Below, one piece after another: positions 11,526-23,660 of a stretch of 64,000 nt of DNA. The position numbers and the translations under genes are program-made. Numbering within the stretch: position 1 is the first letter of the stretch; each line of letters begins with the position of its first letter. Origin of the DNA: Polyodon spathula (lineage: Eukaryota > Chordata > Actinopteri > Acipenseriformes > Polyodontidae). The notes under the pieces were generated by a model. The model worked only from the letters and a program-made list of their open reading frames with translations, was not told where the DNA came from and searched no databases. The stretch covers positions 1,342,780 through 1,406,779 of the forward strand of contig NC_054570.1 in assembly GCF_017654505.1 (NCBI RefSeq). Direction: 5' to 3'.

Positions 11526-14500
11526 CTCAGTGTCAGAGCGATAGTCAGCTACCGAATTCTGATTCTTACCAGTCACACATTCCAGACGGCCCTTGAAAGA
11601 TTGTTTTGGCTAGTGCCTTCGAGGTGGTGCGAGCTGCCTGCCTCCGTACCACACCCTGTTCATCATTACAGTCTCTATTTCAAGAGATGAATTAAATGCG
11701 GTGCTGTGCTAGAATAGGTCAATGACAGCTCAAATGTAACTGTACTCTGGAGTACCAGGTTTGAAGACATGTTTCAGAGCTCTACTCAGATGGTCCTTTT
11801 TAAACTTCAGTATTTTTTTGGTTTTAGCCACTAGTCTGTACCGACCAAGAGAGGTAAACAAAGTGAACTTGAACAGCAAGATTGAGAATTTATGGACTCA
11901 TTTTGAGATTAGTGGAAGTATATTCTAAGCCAGAGTTTCTCAAACCCCCCTCCCCCCCCGGGAAACCCTGTTCTAAGCTACGCTTTTAATGAAGATGGTT
12001 GTTTGAATCTATGAATGTGTGGGGGTCACTGACCTCCAGTCCAGCGGGGGTCCATGAGATTTGGGGTTCGGGGTGACCCTGAGCCGTGCAGGACAGAGTG
12101 AGGAGCTCCCCTTCTTTTGATACCCTTCCACTGTAAGGCAGGTCAATAATCTGGACCTTTCCTGATACAGATGGACAGAGAGACGAGCATTAGATGGACA
12201 CACTCTTATAAAATTTTGCCATAGTTAAAGCACAGAGAGGTCTGGTAAAGCATAGGGAAGCACTGTAAAGCACAAAGAGGTCTGGGAACGCATAGGGAAG
12301 CATTGTAAAGCACAGAGAGGTCTGGTAAAGCATATGGAAGCATTGTAAAGCACAGAGAGGTCTTGTAAAGCACAGGGAAGCATTGTAAAGCACAGAGAGG
12401 TCTTGTAAAGCATAGGGAAGCATTGTAAAGCACAGAGAGTTCTGGGAAAGCCTGTTAATAAACATGGCAAACCAGGGTACACCATGGTAAATGCACAGTA
12501 TAACCAGGGGAAAAGCATGGGGGGGGGAGCCTGACGATTACCAGGTTAATCATAAGAACAGCGGCGCAGGGCTCTTCCTTACAGCGAAGCTGGTTACTTT
12601 GATTTATTTATTGTTTTATTGATTTCACTTTGATGCTGTGTGAGGGTGCCCCAGTGTTCCCAGTCACTCACCAGTAACAGTGACGGTGGTGTTGGCCTCC
12701 TTGACCAGTCCAGAGACGCCGGGCACGCTGGCCACACAGCTGTAGCTGCCTGCTGCCTCGAACGAGACCTCCTTCAGGACTAGCGGAGTAGACTGGGAGA
12801 CCACCTGGGAGCCCTGTGACAGAGAGAAGAGGCGGGGATAACAAAGAGACAGACAAACAGAGAGACACACACAGAGACAGCCAGTCACTAGGAGACACTG
12901 AGATACAGAGACACTCGCACGAGACAGAGAGACACTCACTGACACCCACACCCACACATGCACACTGAGAACCAAACAACTAGACTGCAGATAGAAGGGC
13001 CAGTGAAATGCAGTCTCATTGTTTAAAAAGCTCTTAGTTTTAGCATGCCAAGCTGAAATTGAATGAAACACAACGACTTGCCTTCTTCCACATGAAAGAG
13101 GGTGTCTTCGAGCCAGTGGTGGTGCAGCCCAGCTCCAAACTGCCCCCTAGAGGAACCGAGACGGAGCTGGAGGGAGACACAGTGACCGGGTCCAGATCTG
13201 TGAATGAGACACACACACACACAGATTCAGATCTCAGAACACACAAACATTTCCAAACACATGAACTAAACCAACAAGTCAGGGCCCACGGAGCAACCAC
13301 TGAAAAGGATAAAATAAAAGTGAGCTATCAGTAATGTGAATAAGGAGGCAGATCGCCGTGACCGCTGCGTGTTGATCTGTGTGATCTGTGTGATCTGCAG
13401 ACAGCTGCTTCATATACTGATTAACTACAGCATGCGCTTTTCCATTTGTATTTCAGCATAATTGGAGAAGTAGAACTCCAGATTTATCTGACTATATGCA
13501 AGTGTGACAAGCAGACCGCTTCCATTCACCTTTGAGGTATACTGTGTAATGACTGCCTCTTAAAGAAAGCCCTTAGCAGGTTTCCTCACAATTGGGCAAG
13601 CGGTTTTCAACAGAAATGAGGCAGGTGTGGACAGACGAGGCTTACAGGGACGGGGACACTCACAGTGGACTAACAGAGTGACTTCCTTCTTCAGTTTGAC
13701 CTCTGCGGGTGAATCGAAATCCAGCGCCTCGCAGCGGTACTTGCCCCCGTCGTCGCGGGTTACCGAGTGGAGGGTGAACGTTCCGGAGAAGGTGCCCTTT
13801 TCCACAATGCTGCCGTCCGACTGGAGATAAAAATAACAAGTCCCCCATTGTGACGCACAGCAAAGTGTAATAAAGCACAGTGACAGCAGAGTAAAGCAAA
13901 GAGAGGTGCTGTAGTGCATGTTAATAAACAAACCATGGTAAACTAGTCCTTATAAAAAAGGTTTACCACAGTAAAAGTGTGTGTGTGCGCGTTCTCACCT
14001 GAATCTTTGTTAACTCGTACTCTGGTTCAGGGAAACCGTCTGCCTTGCACTTCAGAATGACATCATCGCCTTCCTTCACCTTCTTCGGGGTCACCACGGC
14101 AAAGGTCACTTCCTCCGTGTAATCTGATTGGAGGGGAGGGGAGAAGGGGGTGGGGGTTAACACGTGACTTTTTTTTTTTTTTTTTTTTTGAGTTGAAACA
14201 AAGTACTTTCGCTGGACAGCACCTCTATTGAAACTCAAAACGAGAGAATCATAGAACATAGCTGTGTATCAAAACTACAATACTATCTGTTTGAAAACCA
14301 CAGACCTCTCTAGTGTAACTCCGTTTTTAATATTTAACCTCGCTCCGCGGTACAGCTTGCTTGGTGAATACTCACAGTGCAGGGACAGGCTGAATTTGGG
14401 GGAGGCCTTGGTTTCCATCCTACCCCCTGGCATTTCGTACTCCACCTGGCAGTGAAACTCTGAGTCTTTGTCCTCCTTGCTGGTTTTGAAGTACAGCGTA

Positions 14501-17500
14501 TTGGTGACGGTGTAGAGACCAGACGATTCCTTCACTACACGAGGCACCATGTACATATCTGTGGAGGTACAAAAGAGAGAACAATACCTACAGTTTACAT
14601 TGATATAGACTGAGATTTAGCAATACAAAGAGAGAGAAATAGAGCCTTCATCAGTGTTATTGAAACTAGAAGAGACCGAGTCAAGCAGAGCAGCGTTTGG
14701 GCTCTATCTAGTCACAAAATAACCCTATTGTATCTTATTGGGGTTTAAGGTCGTCTGGTCGCCAACCCGGAAGAGGGGTCAGCGGAGAGTAGTCACAATA
14801 ACTTTGACTTCTCGCTAGTTCGCTGGTCACAAAACCCGGAGATCAACGAAGTTAGGACAAAACTATGCTCTTTCTCGCTCCAGTTGTCTGGTGTCACAAC
14901 CGAGATCCACGAAGTAGTCACAATACTTTATCTTTCTCTGGCCAGGCGTATGGTCACAAACCCGAGATCACGAAGGTAGTCACAAATAACTGTGATCTTT
15001 GCCGCTCAGTCGTCTGGTAACCAAACCGAGGTCTGTGCCTTCATCAGTGTTATTGAAACTAGAAGAGACCGAGTCAAGCAGACCAGTGTTTGGGCTCTAG
15101 TGCTTCATCAGTGTTATTGAAACTAGAAGAGAGCGAGTCAAGCAGACAAGTGTGGCTCTTGTGATTCGCTACTCACTGTCGTTGCTCTCTGTGACCTCAG
15201 GAAGGGGGGTGGAGTCTTTGTACCAGATGATTTTTGGGGCGGGGTTTCCATTCTTGCTTGTGCAAGTGCTGACCTATCGGAAGAAAGAAAAGGGGAGGAG
15301 TTTAGAACAGGGCAACATGCTGATTGGTCCAGGCAGTACAGGTTATTTAATGACCGTTGTTGCACAATAATGATTTGTTTTCTATATTCTTACCTCTGAC
15401 ACTGAAAGGTCAGTCACTGAGATGATCTTGGTTTGGGGGCTCACTTCAGGAGTCTGTGGGGCAGCTGAGAGGGGAAGATTAAAAATAAATACATTCGTAA
15501 ATAACCAGACAAACACTGCCTACATCAGTGTTACTGAAACTAGAATAGAGCGAGTCAAGCAGACCAGCGTTTGGGCTCTAGTGCCTTCCTCAGTGTTATT
15601 GAAACTAGAAGAGACTGAGCCAAGCAGACCAGCGTTTGGGCTCTAGTGCCTTCATCAGTGTTATTGAAACTAGACTAGAGCGAGTCAAGCAGACCAGCGT
15701 TTGGGCTCTAGTGCCTTCATCAGTGTTATTGAAACTAGAAGAGACCGAGTCACAGTGTGACTCTCTCTATACTCACAGTAGACCTGCAGGTGGCCTGTGT
15801 GACAGTGCGACTCTCTCTCTCTATACTCACAGTAAACCCGTAGGTGTGCGCTCCCCTCTCCGCTCCCCGCTGGTCCCGCAGTGATCTGGCAGTGATAGTC
15901 TTGCTCGTCCCCAATCTCCACAACGCTGAGAGAGAGAGAGGAGTCCTGGTCCACACTGACCCGGCCCGACAGCTCTGTGTTCTTATCTGTGCCGGAGTCC
16001 GAGGAGCTGCGATAGGCAACGCGCTGTCTGTCCCCCCCGCGCTCCGTCTGAGAGAGAGAGAGACAGCAAGGGGTTAACTTTGGCTTCTGAATGGCTGACA
16101 GACAGTAGCCGTGCACTAGATGGCGCCACCATCAACTACAGTGCACCCTGCTGGATTGATCTAGCCTGTCTGTGAGAACAGGAGAGCAACACAGCCCCCC
16201 CCACCCAAACTGCATGAGATCAAACCTCTCTTATAATTATTGTCAGACAGACAGACAGACAGACAGACAGACTGCGCGGGCAGTGCACTCACGATGAACC
16301 ACTCCACGATCACGTTGCTTGTCTTGCTGCTGGAGGAGTAGGTGCAGGGGATGCTGACGGACTTCCCCAGCTCTGCATCCACCTCACGGGGAACAGAGAC
16401 CTGGACCACGGCTTGCCCGGCTGCAGAGAGAGAGGAGATTGGAGAGGAACCAGAGTGGCTTTCACAACTTTTATAAGAGTTAGTTTAACAAGGCTTGGTT
16501 TGTAATATGCTTTGCCAGACCTCTCTGTGCTTTACAATGCTTCCCTATGCTTTACCAGACCTCTCTGTGCTTTACAATGCTTCCCTATGCTTTATCAGAC
16601 CTCTCTGTGCTTTACAATGCTTCCCTATGCTTTACCAGACCTCTCTGTGCTTTACAATGCTTCCCTGTGCTTTACCAGACCTCTCTGTGCTTTACAATGC
16701 TTCCCTATGCTTTACCACACCTCTCTGTGCTTTACAATGCTTCCCTATGCTTTACCAGACCTCTCTGTGCTTTACAATGCTTCCCTATGCTTTACCAGAC
16801 CTCTCTGTGCTTTACAATGCTTCCCTATGCTTTACCAGACCTCTCTGTGCTTTACAATGCTTCCCTATGCTTTACCAGACCTCTCTGTGCTTTACAATGC
16901 TTCCCTATGTTTTACCAGACCTCTCTGTGCTTTACAATGCTTCCCTGTGCTTTACCAGACCTCTCTGTGCTTTACAATGCTTCCCTATGCTTTACCAGAC
17001 CTCTCTGTGCTTTACCGCGCTCCGTCTGAATGCTTCCCTATGCTTTACCAGACCTCTCTGTGCTTTACAATGCTTCCCTATGCTTTACCAGACCTCTCTG
17101 TGCTTTACAATGCTTCCCTATGCTTTACCAGACCTCTCTGTGCTTTACAATGCTTCCCTGTGCTTTACCAGACCTCTCTGTGCTTTACAATGCTTCCCTA
17201 TACTTTACCAGACCTCTCTGTGCTTTACAATGCTTCCCTATGCTTTACCAGACCTCTCTGTGCTTTACAATGCTTCCCTATGCTTTACCAGACCTCTCTG
17301 TGCTTTACAATGCTTCCCTATGCTTTATCAGACCTCTCTGTGCTTTACAATGCTTCCCTATGCTTTACCAGACCTCTCTGTGCTTTACAATGCTTCCCTA
17401 TGCTTTATCAGACCTCTCTGTGCTTTACAATGCTTCCCTATGCTTTACCAGACCTCTCTGTGCTTTACAATGCTTCCCTATGCTTTACCAGACCTCTCTG

Positions 17501-18313
17501 TGCTTTACAATGCTTCCCTATGCTTTACCAGACCTCTCTGTGCTTTACCACGCCTTCACTGTGGGGGAAATTTTTTTTACATCAGATGCATCAATAAAGT
17601 CCCTTTGTTTGCAGAGGGCAAGCAGTTGGTACGAAGAATGAATTAGCTGCTGGTTTTAAAGATGCCTTCCATAGCCGTCCGCTCCCTTCTCCGTTTCATA
17701 CCCTCTCTGATCACTCTTTTCTTGCACTAGTAAACTTTCCAGACAGCAGATCATGTGCTGCCCCTCCCCTCCACTCAAAGATCTTTGTTTAGTGTCAGAA
17801 ATGTCCACGCTCCTCGACCTCCGACCTTTTTTCCGCTCTCTGGGGGTCGGGGGTCGTGAGGAGTCAGTGCAGCGCCTCTGAATTGCTTCAGGAATGTAAG
17901 AGAGGGTGGAATTTCACAGCAAGATTTGGAAAATTGCACCCAGCTATCAGCACACTGGGGGAATAGGGCACTTGCACTGCCAGGACCCCTGGGCTGTCTT
18001 CACACCTGCCAGTTCTGTCAGGATCTTTTAGGTTTAGTTTAGAAACCAAATGAAACCATGTTAATATTAAGCCCACAGAATGTTAAAATAAATGTCTAGT
18101 GCAACTGTGGTGTGCCCCCTCTCCCCTCTCCCCCTCTGGTTCAATGAACCTGTTCTCTGGACACTGGTGCTGCTGTTCATTGTCTGCCTCCCTATCACAG
18201 GGAAATGTGAAGAATGTGAAATAAAACCTGATTTTAAACTCCCAGAATTGACACACAGACACTGACAGTGAGACACACAAACACACACAGACCGGTAGTG
18301 ACATACTCACATA

Positions 18314-18353
<40 letters not shown>

Positions 18354-20381
18354 TGACTATCACTCAGTGGCTGCACAACACAATAGAGTTTCCATTGTGG
18401 TTGTGGTTTTGTATCACAGAAGCGTCTGGTGTCCCAGCTCTGGGCTTTGCTTAGGATCCAGCAACACGAATTCTACACCCAGCAGCACTCGGCCATCAGA
18501 GAATTTCTCATCTAAAACAATCCTCATCATCATCCTCATCATCATCATGACAATAACAATGATCGTGAAGCCGCACACTTCATTAATTTAACTGGAGCCA
18601 CAACAGTGTCTTTGTGTCCCAGACTTCTCAAAGAGACTGATTTAGCAGCTTTTGTTGCTGGCTGCGTTTCAGATCCCACAAGTTATCTAATCAAGCTGTG
18701 GAGCTGCTGAGCGCTTTGGTATTTTCAAAGCCGACCCTGGTTAATATAATGAGCTCATTAGAAGACACAGAGGCCCTGGCTCGCTGCTGAAATATTTACT
18801 GTTTTGGCCGATCTGCCCCGGAGTTCACAAGGCAGTAGTTGCAAAGGGTTTACTCTTCATAAAACCAATTGCTGTTTCAAATACTGACATGAATCCTTAT
18901 GCTTTACCAGACCTCTCTGTGCTTTACAATGCTTCCCTATGCTTTACCAGACCTCTCTGTGCTTTACAATGCTTCCCTATGCTTTACCAGACCTCTCTGT
19001 GCTTTACAATGCTTCTCTATGCTTTACCAGACCTCTCTGTGCTTTACAATGCTTCCCTATGCTTTACCAGACCTCTCTGTTCTTTACAATGCTTGCCTAT
19101 GCTTTTCCTTGCTGTCACTGTGCTGTATCACACTGTGCTGTGTGTTTACTGCGAGACAGGGTCAGGTCTGTTGCTCAGCAGTCCCTCTGAAGGGATATTG
19201 AACATGTCGGACTGCTCTTGTATTCCTGTTCCTATTAATCAGCCCCCCCCCCATCTAACGAAGTGACTCAGCTGTGCTTCTCCCCCCCATGCAGAGGGGC
19301 AGATGGTGACTAGGTAATTGGGAGGGTAATTAGCGACTGCCTGCACCGACTGGTCCGAGCGCTCAGCTGGGGGCTTCATTGGGGGGGGGGGGGGCAGCAC
19401 TCTGACACAGACACAGAGAGATAGACACACACACACAGATACAGATACACAGAGAGACACACACACACAGAGGCACAGAGACAGACATTGTGTGTGTGTG
19501 TGTCCACCTCTGGGACTGAGTAGCAGGTCTACCGATGGACTCTTTAGTGAGACACACACAGAAACGTGTCTGTGTCTCTCTCATCTGTGTGTGTGTGTCT
19601 ATGTCTACACACTCTCTGGTGTGTGTGTCTCTGTCTGTCTATCTGTGTGTTGAGTGTCTATGTCTATGAGTGTGTCTCACACTGTGTGTATGTGAGTGTC
19701 TTGTGTGTGTTGAACTTTCGTAAAAAATTTTAACAGCAACTCGGTAAAACTATACAATCAAACACACACACAGAGACAAACACACACACGCACACACACC
19801 TCCCCATTCACTGTCAGAGTGAAAAGCCCAGATATTGTCACCGAATGCAAACCAACACAATGGCTCTTCCTCCTGCTGTTCTGTGGTTAAAAGCTAAGTG
19901 AAGACAGATAAGCAGACAGCCAGGCAGACAGACAGCGCGCTAATGCACCAGCCTCTCATCCCTGCCTTTTACAATAAAGTGAAGGCATGGCACTTTGCAC
20001 AAGAGAATGACAGCTTGTACTGTTAATAACAAGGTATACAGCAGCGGTCTCTGATCCAGGCTTCTGAAGAAACTCGCTCTGTCATTAGTGGCACAGACCA
20101 GCTAGCCTTGGTGCTCTGCCGGTGAAAATTAAAAGGGCAAGGCCACACACTAGACCCAACTTGTATCCATGTTTCAATGTGGACCCCACCTGCAGCTCAA
20201 CATCCCGCCCCCCCCCCATTCCCCTATACAGGTATCCCATGGCAAAGAGCCCCACAGGAAAAGCACAGCAAAGTCTAATTCAGTGTAAAGGCAAGCTTGC
20301 TGATAAGGAAACCCATTGCTTGTTCAGGGATGATATATGGGGGTTAAAGGTGTCTTACACTGGCTCTCTCTCAGATAGATG

Positions 20382-20431
<50 letters not shown>

Positions 20432-23400
20432 AGGAAACGTGTACCAAAAGGTGCTAAATCAAAAAAAAGGTCCCGGAGGACGATCAATCAATCAATCAAT
20501 CAATCTTTATTTTATATAGCGCCTTTCATAGCGGAGCACCATCACAAATCGCTTTACAAATTCCATAATACTGCAAATAGAGAAATGTATCAAACATGAT
20601 ATACAGTAAAAAACAAAATGCATAATACATTAAATACAGTGGAAAGAGCAGAATACATGATAGCAGCATAATACATGAAATAGTGCATTAAATACAGTGG
20701 AAAGAGCAGAGTACATGATAGCAGCAGAATACATGAAATAGTGCATTAAATACAGTGGAAAGAGCAGAGTACATGATAGCAGCATAATACATGAAATAGT
20801 AGCAGCAACACAGTAGCTAATGGCAGAGATCAGGTTTAAAGAGCACGGGGAGCAAGAGAGAACAGGTGGGTCTGGAGAGCTGATTTAAAGCGAGTGACGT
20901 TGGGGGCATCACGCACCAAAACTGGGAGAGATTCCAGCTCTCATGATGATTTCAGAATAGAATGTTCTTTCCAAGAGGTTCCAAACACACACACATATAT
21001 ATATATGTATATATATATAGGATTTTCCTACAATTAATAAACTACCACACCATTCTCAAAACAATAGGCAATACACACGGGCTGATAACAGCGAACATCA
21101 AACGCAACTGCAACGGTAGCTAAGAGACAAATGTATTCCGTGGCAAAATGTTTTTTCAAAACAAACATTCAGTAAAGATACATCGCAAAATAAACACACG
21201 CATGAGATTGTCAATATCACAGAGCTAAATATACACAAGTAACAGCTGTAGCGATGAACTGGACACGCAACACAGATAGGCCGAGCTAAATATACACAGC
21301 AGCGCTGCAGAACCGCAACACTTCAAACAGCTCTCTGTTTCAGCAGCTCCCCTCCCGATAACGCCTCTTCACAACGAGACAACCGCAGAGAAACCTTTGC
21401 AGTAACCCCACTCGAGAGCGAATCACTTTCGCGCTGATTGTTTGGGAAACAGTGAAGCCATGGTCAAGCGTAGGGAAGCATTGTAAGGCACAGAGACGTC
21501 TGGTAAAGCACATGAAAGCATTGTAAAGCACAGAGAGGTCTGGTCAAGCGTAGGGAAGCATTGTAAATCTCTCTCCTTCTCCCCCTCTCTCCCTCCACGT
21601 GGTACACGGCATCCTGTGGAATTCACACCGCTTGGCTTCAAGGGCATTTGTCCCTGCTCTCTCCCCCTGCCCAGCCCTGACTCACTGTGCTGGCTCCTCC
21701 ACTGGGATCATTGGCTAGCGAGGCTGTTTTTAAACTTTCTATTCCTTCAAGAACACAGTCACGGGATTTCTGCGGCTGCATCCGATTTAACACATAGCGT
21801 TCCGAGGGGCTTCTCCCTTCAGTGCTGCCTGAGACTGGAAATCAAAACCTCCTATCAGCTTTATTAACAGGATCACCGCTCCCCCAGCTCAAAGGAGCGC
21901 TGACCATCTTTAAAACCCATTCTCTCACCTCTTATTAGCTTTATTAACAGGATCACCAGCCCTCTTTAAACGAATGCTGATCTAGGCGTTCACATCTAAT
22001 CTTATATCATATCAGCACGCTGTATCGCAGTCAGAGAATGGCTGGAATTTCAAATCTGTTTTTCTGCACAAAACTAAAAAACTCAAAAGCAGAAAGCGCT
22101 TGGGAGAATGTTTTGACTGCAGAGATCAACACCTGACTCACAGACAGCTGGGTCAGCAGATCCGATCAAGAAGAAAAACATCATTTGGGAAGCACCGGCT
22201 GTAAATGACTAACCAGCTCATCTGACCGCTGTGCGGTAAACAAGAGGTGCTCCTCAACTGAGACACACTCGAGAGAGAGCGGGCGTAGAACTACTGAAGG
22301 AAACTCAGTGAATTCAATGACAAACGCTTGCACTAGAAACAGTGTAAATTCAATAACTTTTACTAGATGAAACTTTTATAAGGCTTACTTTACTGTGGTT
22401 TGTGGACCAGACCTCTCTGTGCTTTACAATGCTTCCCTGTGCTTTACCAGACCTCTCTGTGTTTTACAATGCTTCCCTATGCTTTACCAGACCTCTCTGT
22501 GCTTTACAATGCTGTCGCTGTGCTGTATTTCACTTTGCTTTTACTATGCGGGGTGGCTTGTATAATGGAGCGGTTTTCTTGTTTACAGGGAATGTAACAG
22601 CTTAGGGTTAAGAGTAGAAAAAAACTGGAAAAACAAAGCCTCTAACGAGCTAACTGCTTAACGAAACCAAACAGAGAGGAGGGGGGATAATTAGCAGACT
22701 CCTGCCTGCACGCAAACTGTAAAAACAATGAAGGGCAGGCTTGTCTGAGCGCGCTGGAATGTGGGAATGGGTTTAGCTACCGGGAGCCGATAGCTGTAAT
22801 CAGGATTGTCCACTCCAGCGCTTCACAGCTAGTCATTGAACAGCAGCTGGTGGTACAGAGCTCAGAACAGCTGTGAGGGGCAGGTGGGGGGGTTCTAGAA
22901 GCTCTGCAGGAGTCAGAACGAGTCTCGACATGGCAGCCTGCTAGCAGCACTGTAATGAAACAGGAGTGCCCACAGTCAGCTGGGCGCCAGTGCACAAGCC
23001 AGCCTTTGAACACAGCTATAAAAACTCATGCTTCCCTGTGCTTTACAATGCTTCCCTGTGCTTTACCAGACCTCTCTGTGTTTTACAATGCTTCCCTATG
23101 CTTTACCAGACCTCTCTGTGCTTTACAATGCTTCCCTGTGCTTTACCAGACCTCTCTGTGTTTTACAATGCTTCCCTATGCTTTACCAGACCTCTCTGTG
23201 CTTTACAATGCTTCCCTGTGCTTTACCACATCTTTGTGCTTTACAATGCTTCCCTATGCTTTACCACACCTCTCTGTGCTTTGAAATGTTCATCAGTGTT
23301 ATTGAAACTAGAAGAGACCAAGTCAAGCAGTCAAGCCTGAGGCCAGTGTCTTCAACAGTGTTAATGTTTTCTCATTAATCAACATTAATCAGTCTGGTTG

Positions 23401-23606
23401 ACCCTGTCAGTGTTGATACAAGACAGACTGTCCTGTCATTAAAATCAGATGCTCTTGTAGTTTTTGGGACAATGACACACAGAGAAAAAATAGACCGAAC
23501 AAACACACCCCCCCCATCTACAAAAGAACCTGTCCACCGTGTGCGGTCCTCGGGTGCGTTCTTGGACCAGGTGGTATAAATGGGGGGGGGGGGGGGGGGG
23601 GGGAGT

Positions 23607-23660
<54 letters not shown>

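Noticed and set aside
16495..17646. Open frame of 383 codons (and similar ones in the other two plus frames)
   Set aside because: Made entirely of the 40-bp minisatellite, which lacks stops in all plus frames; the repeated peptide is a by-product. The same applies at 28.7-29.56 kb on the minus strand and at 18.9, 22.4 and 23.0 kb.
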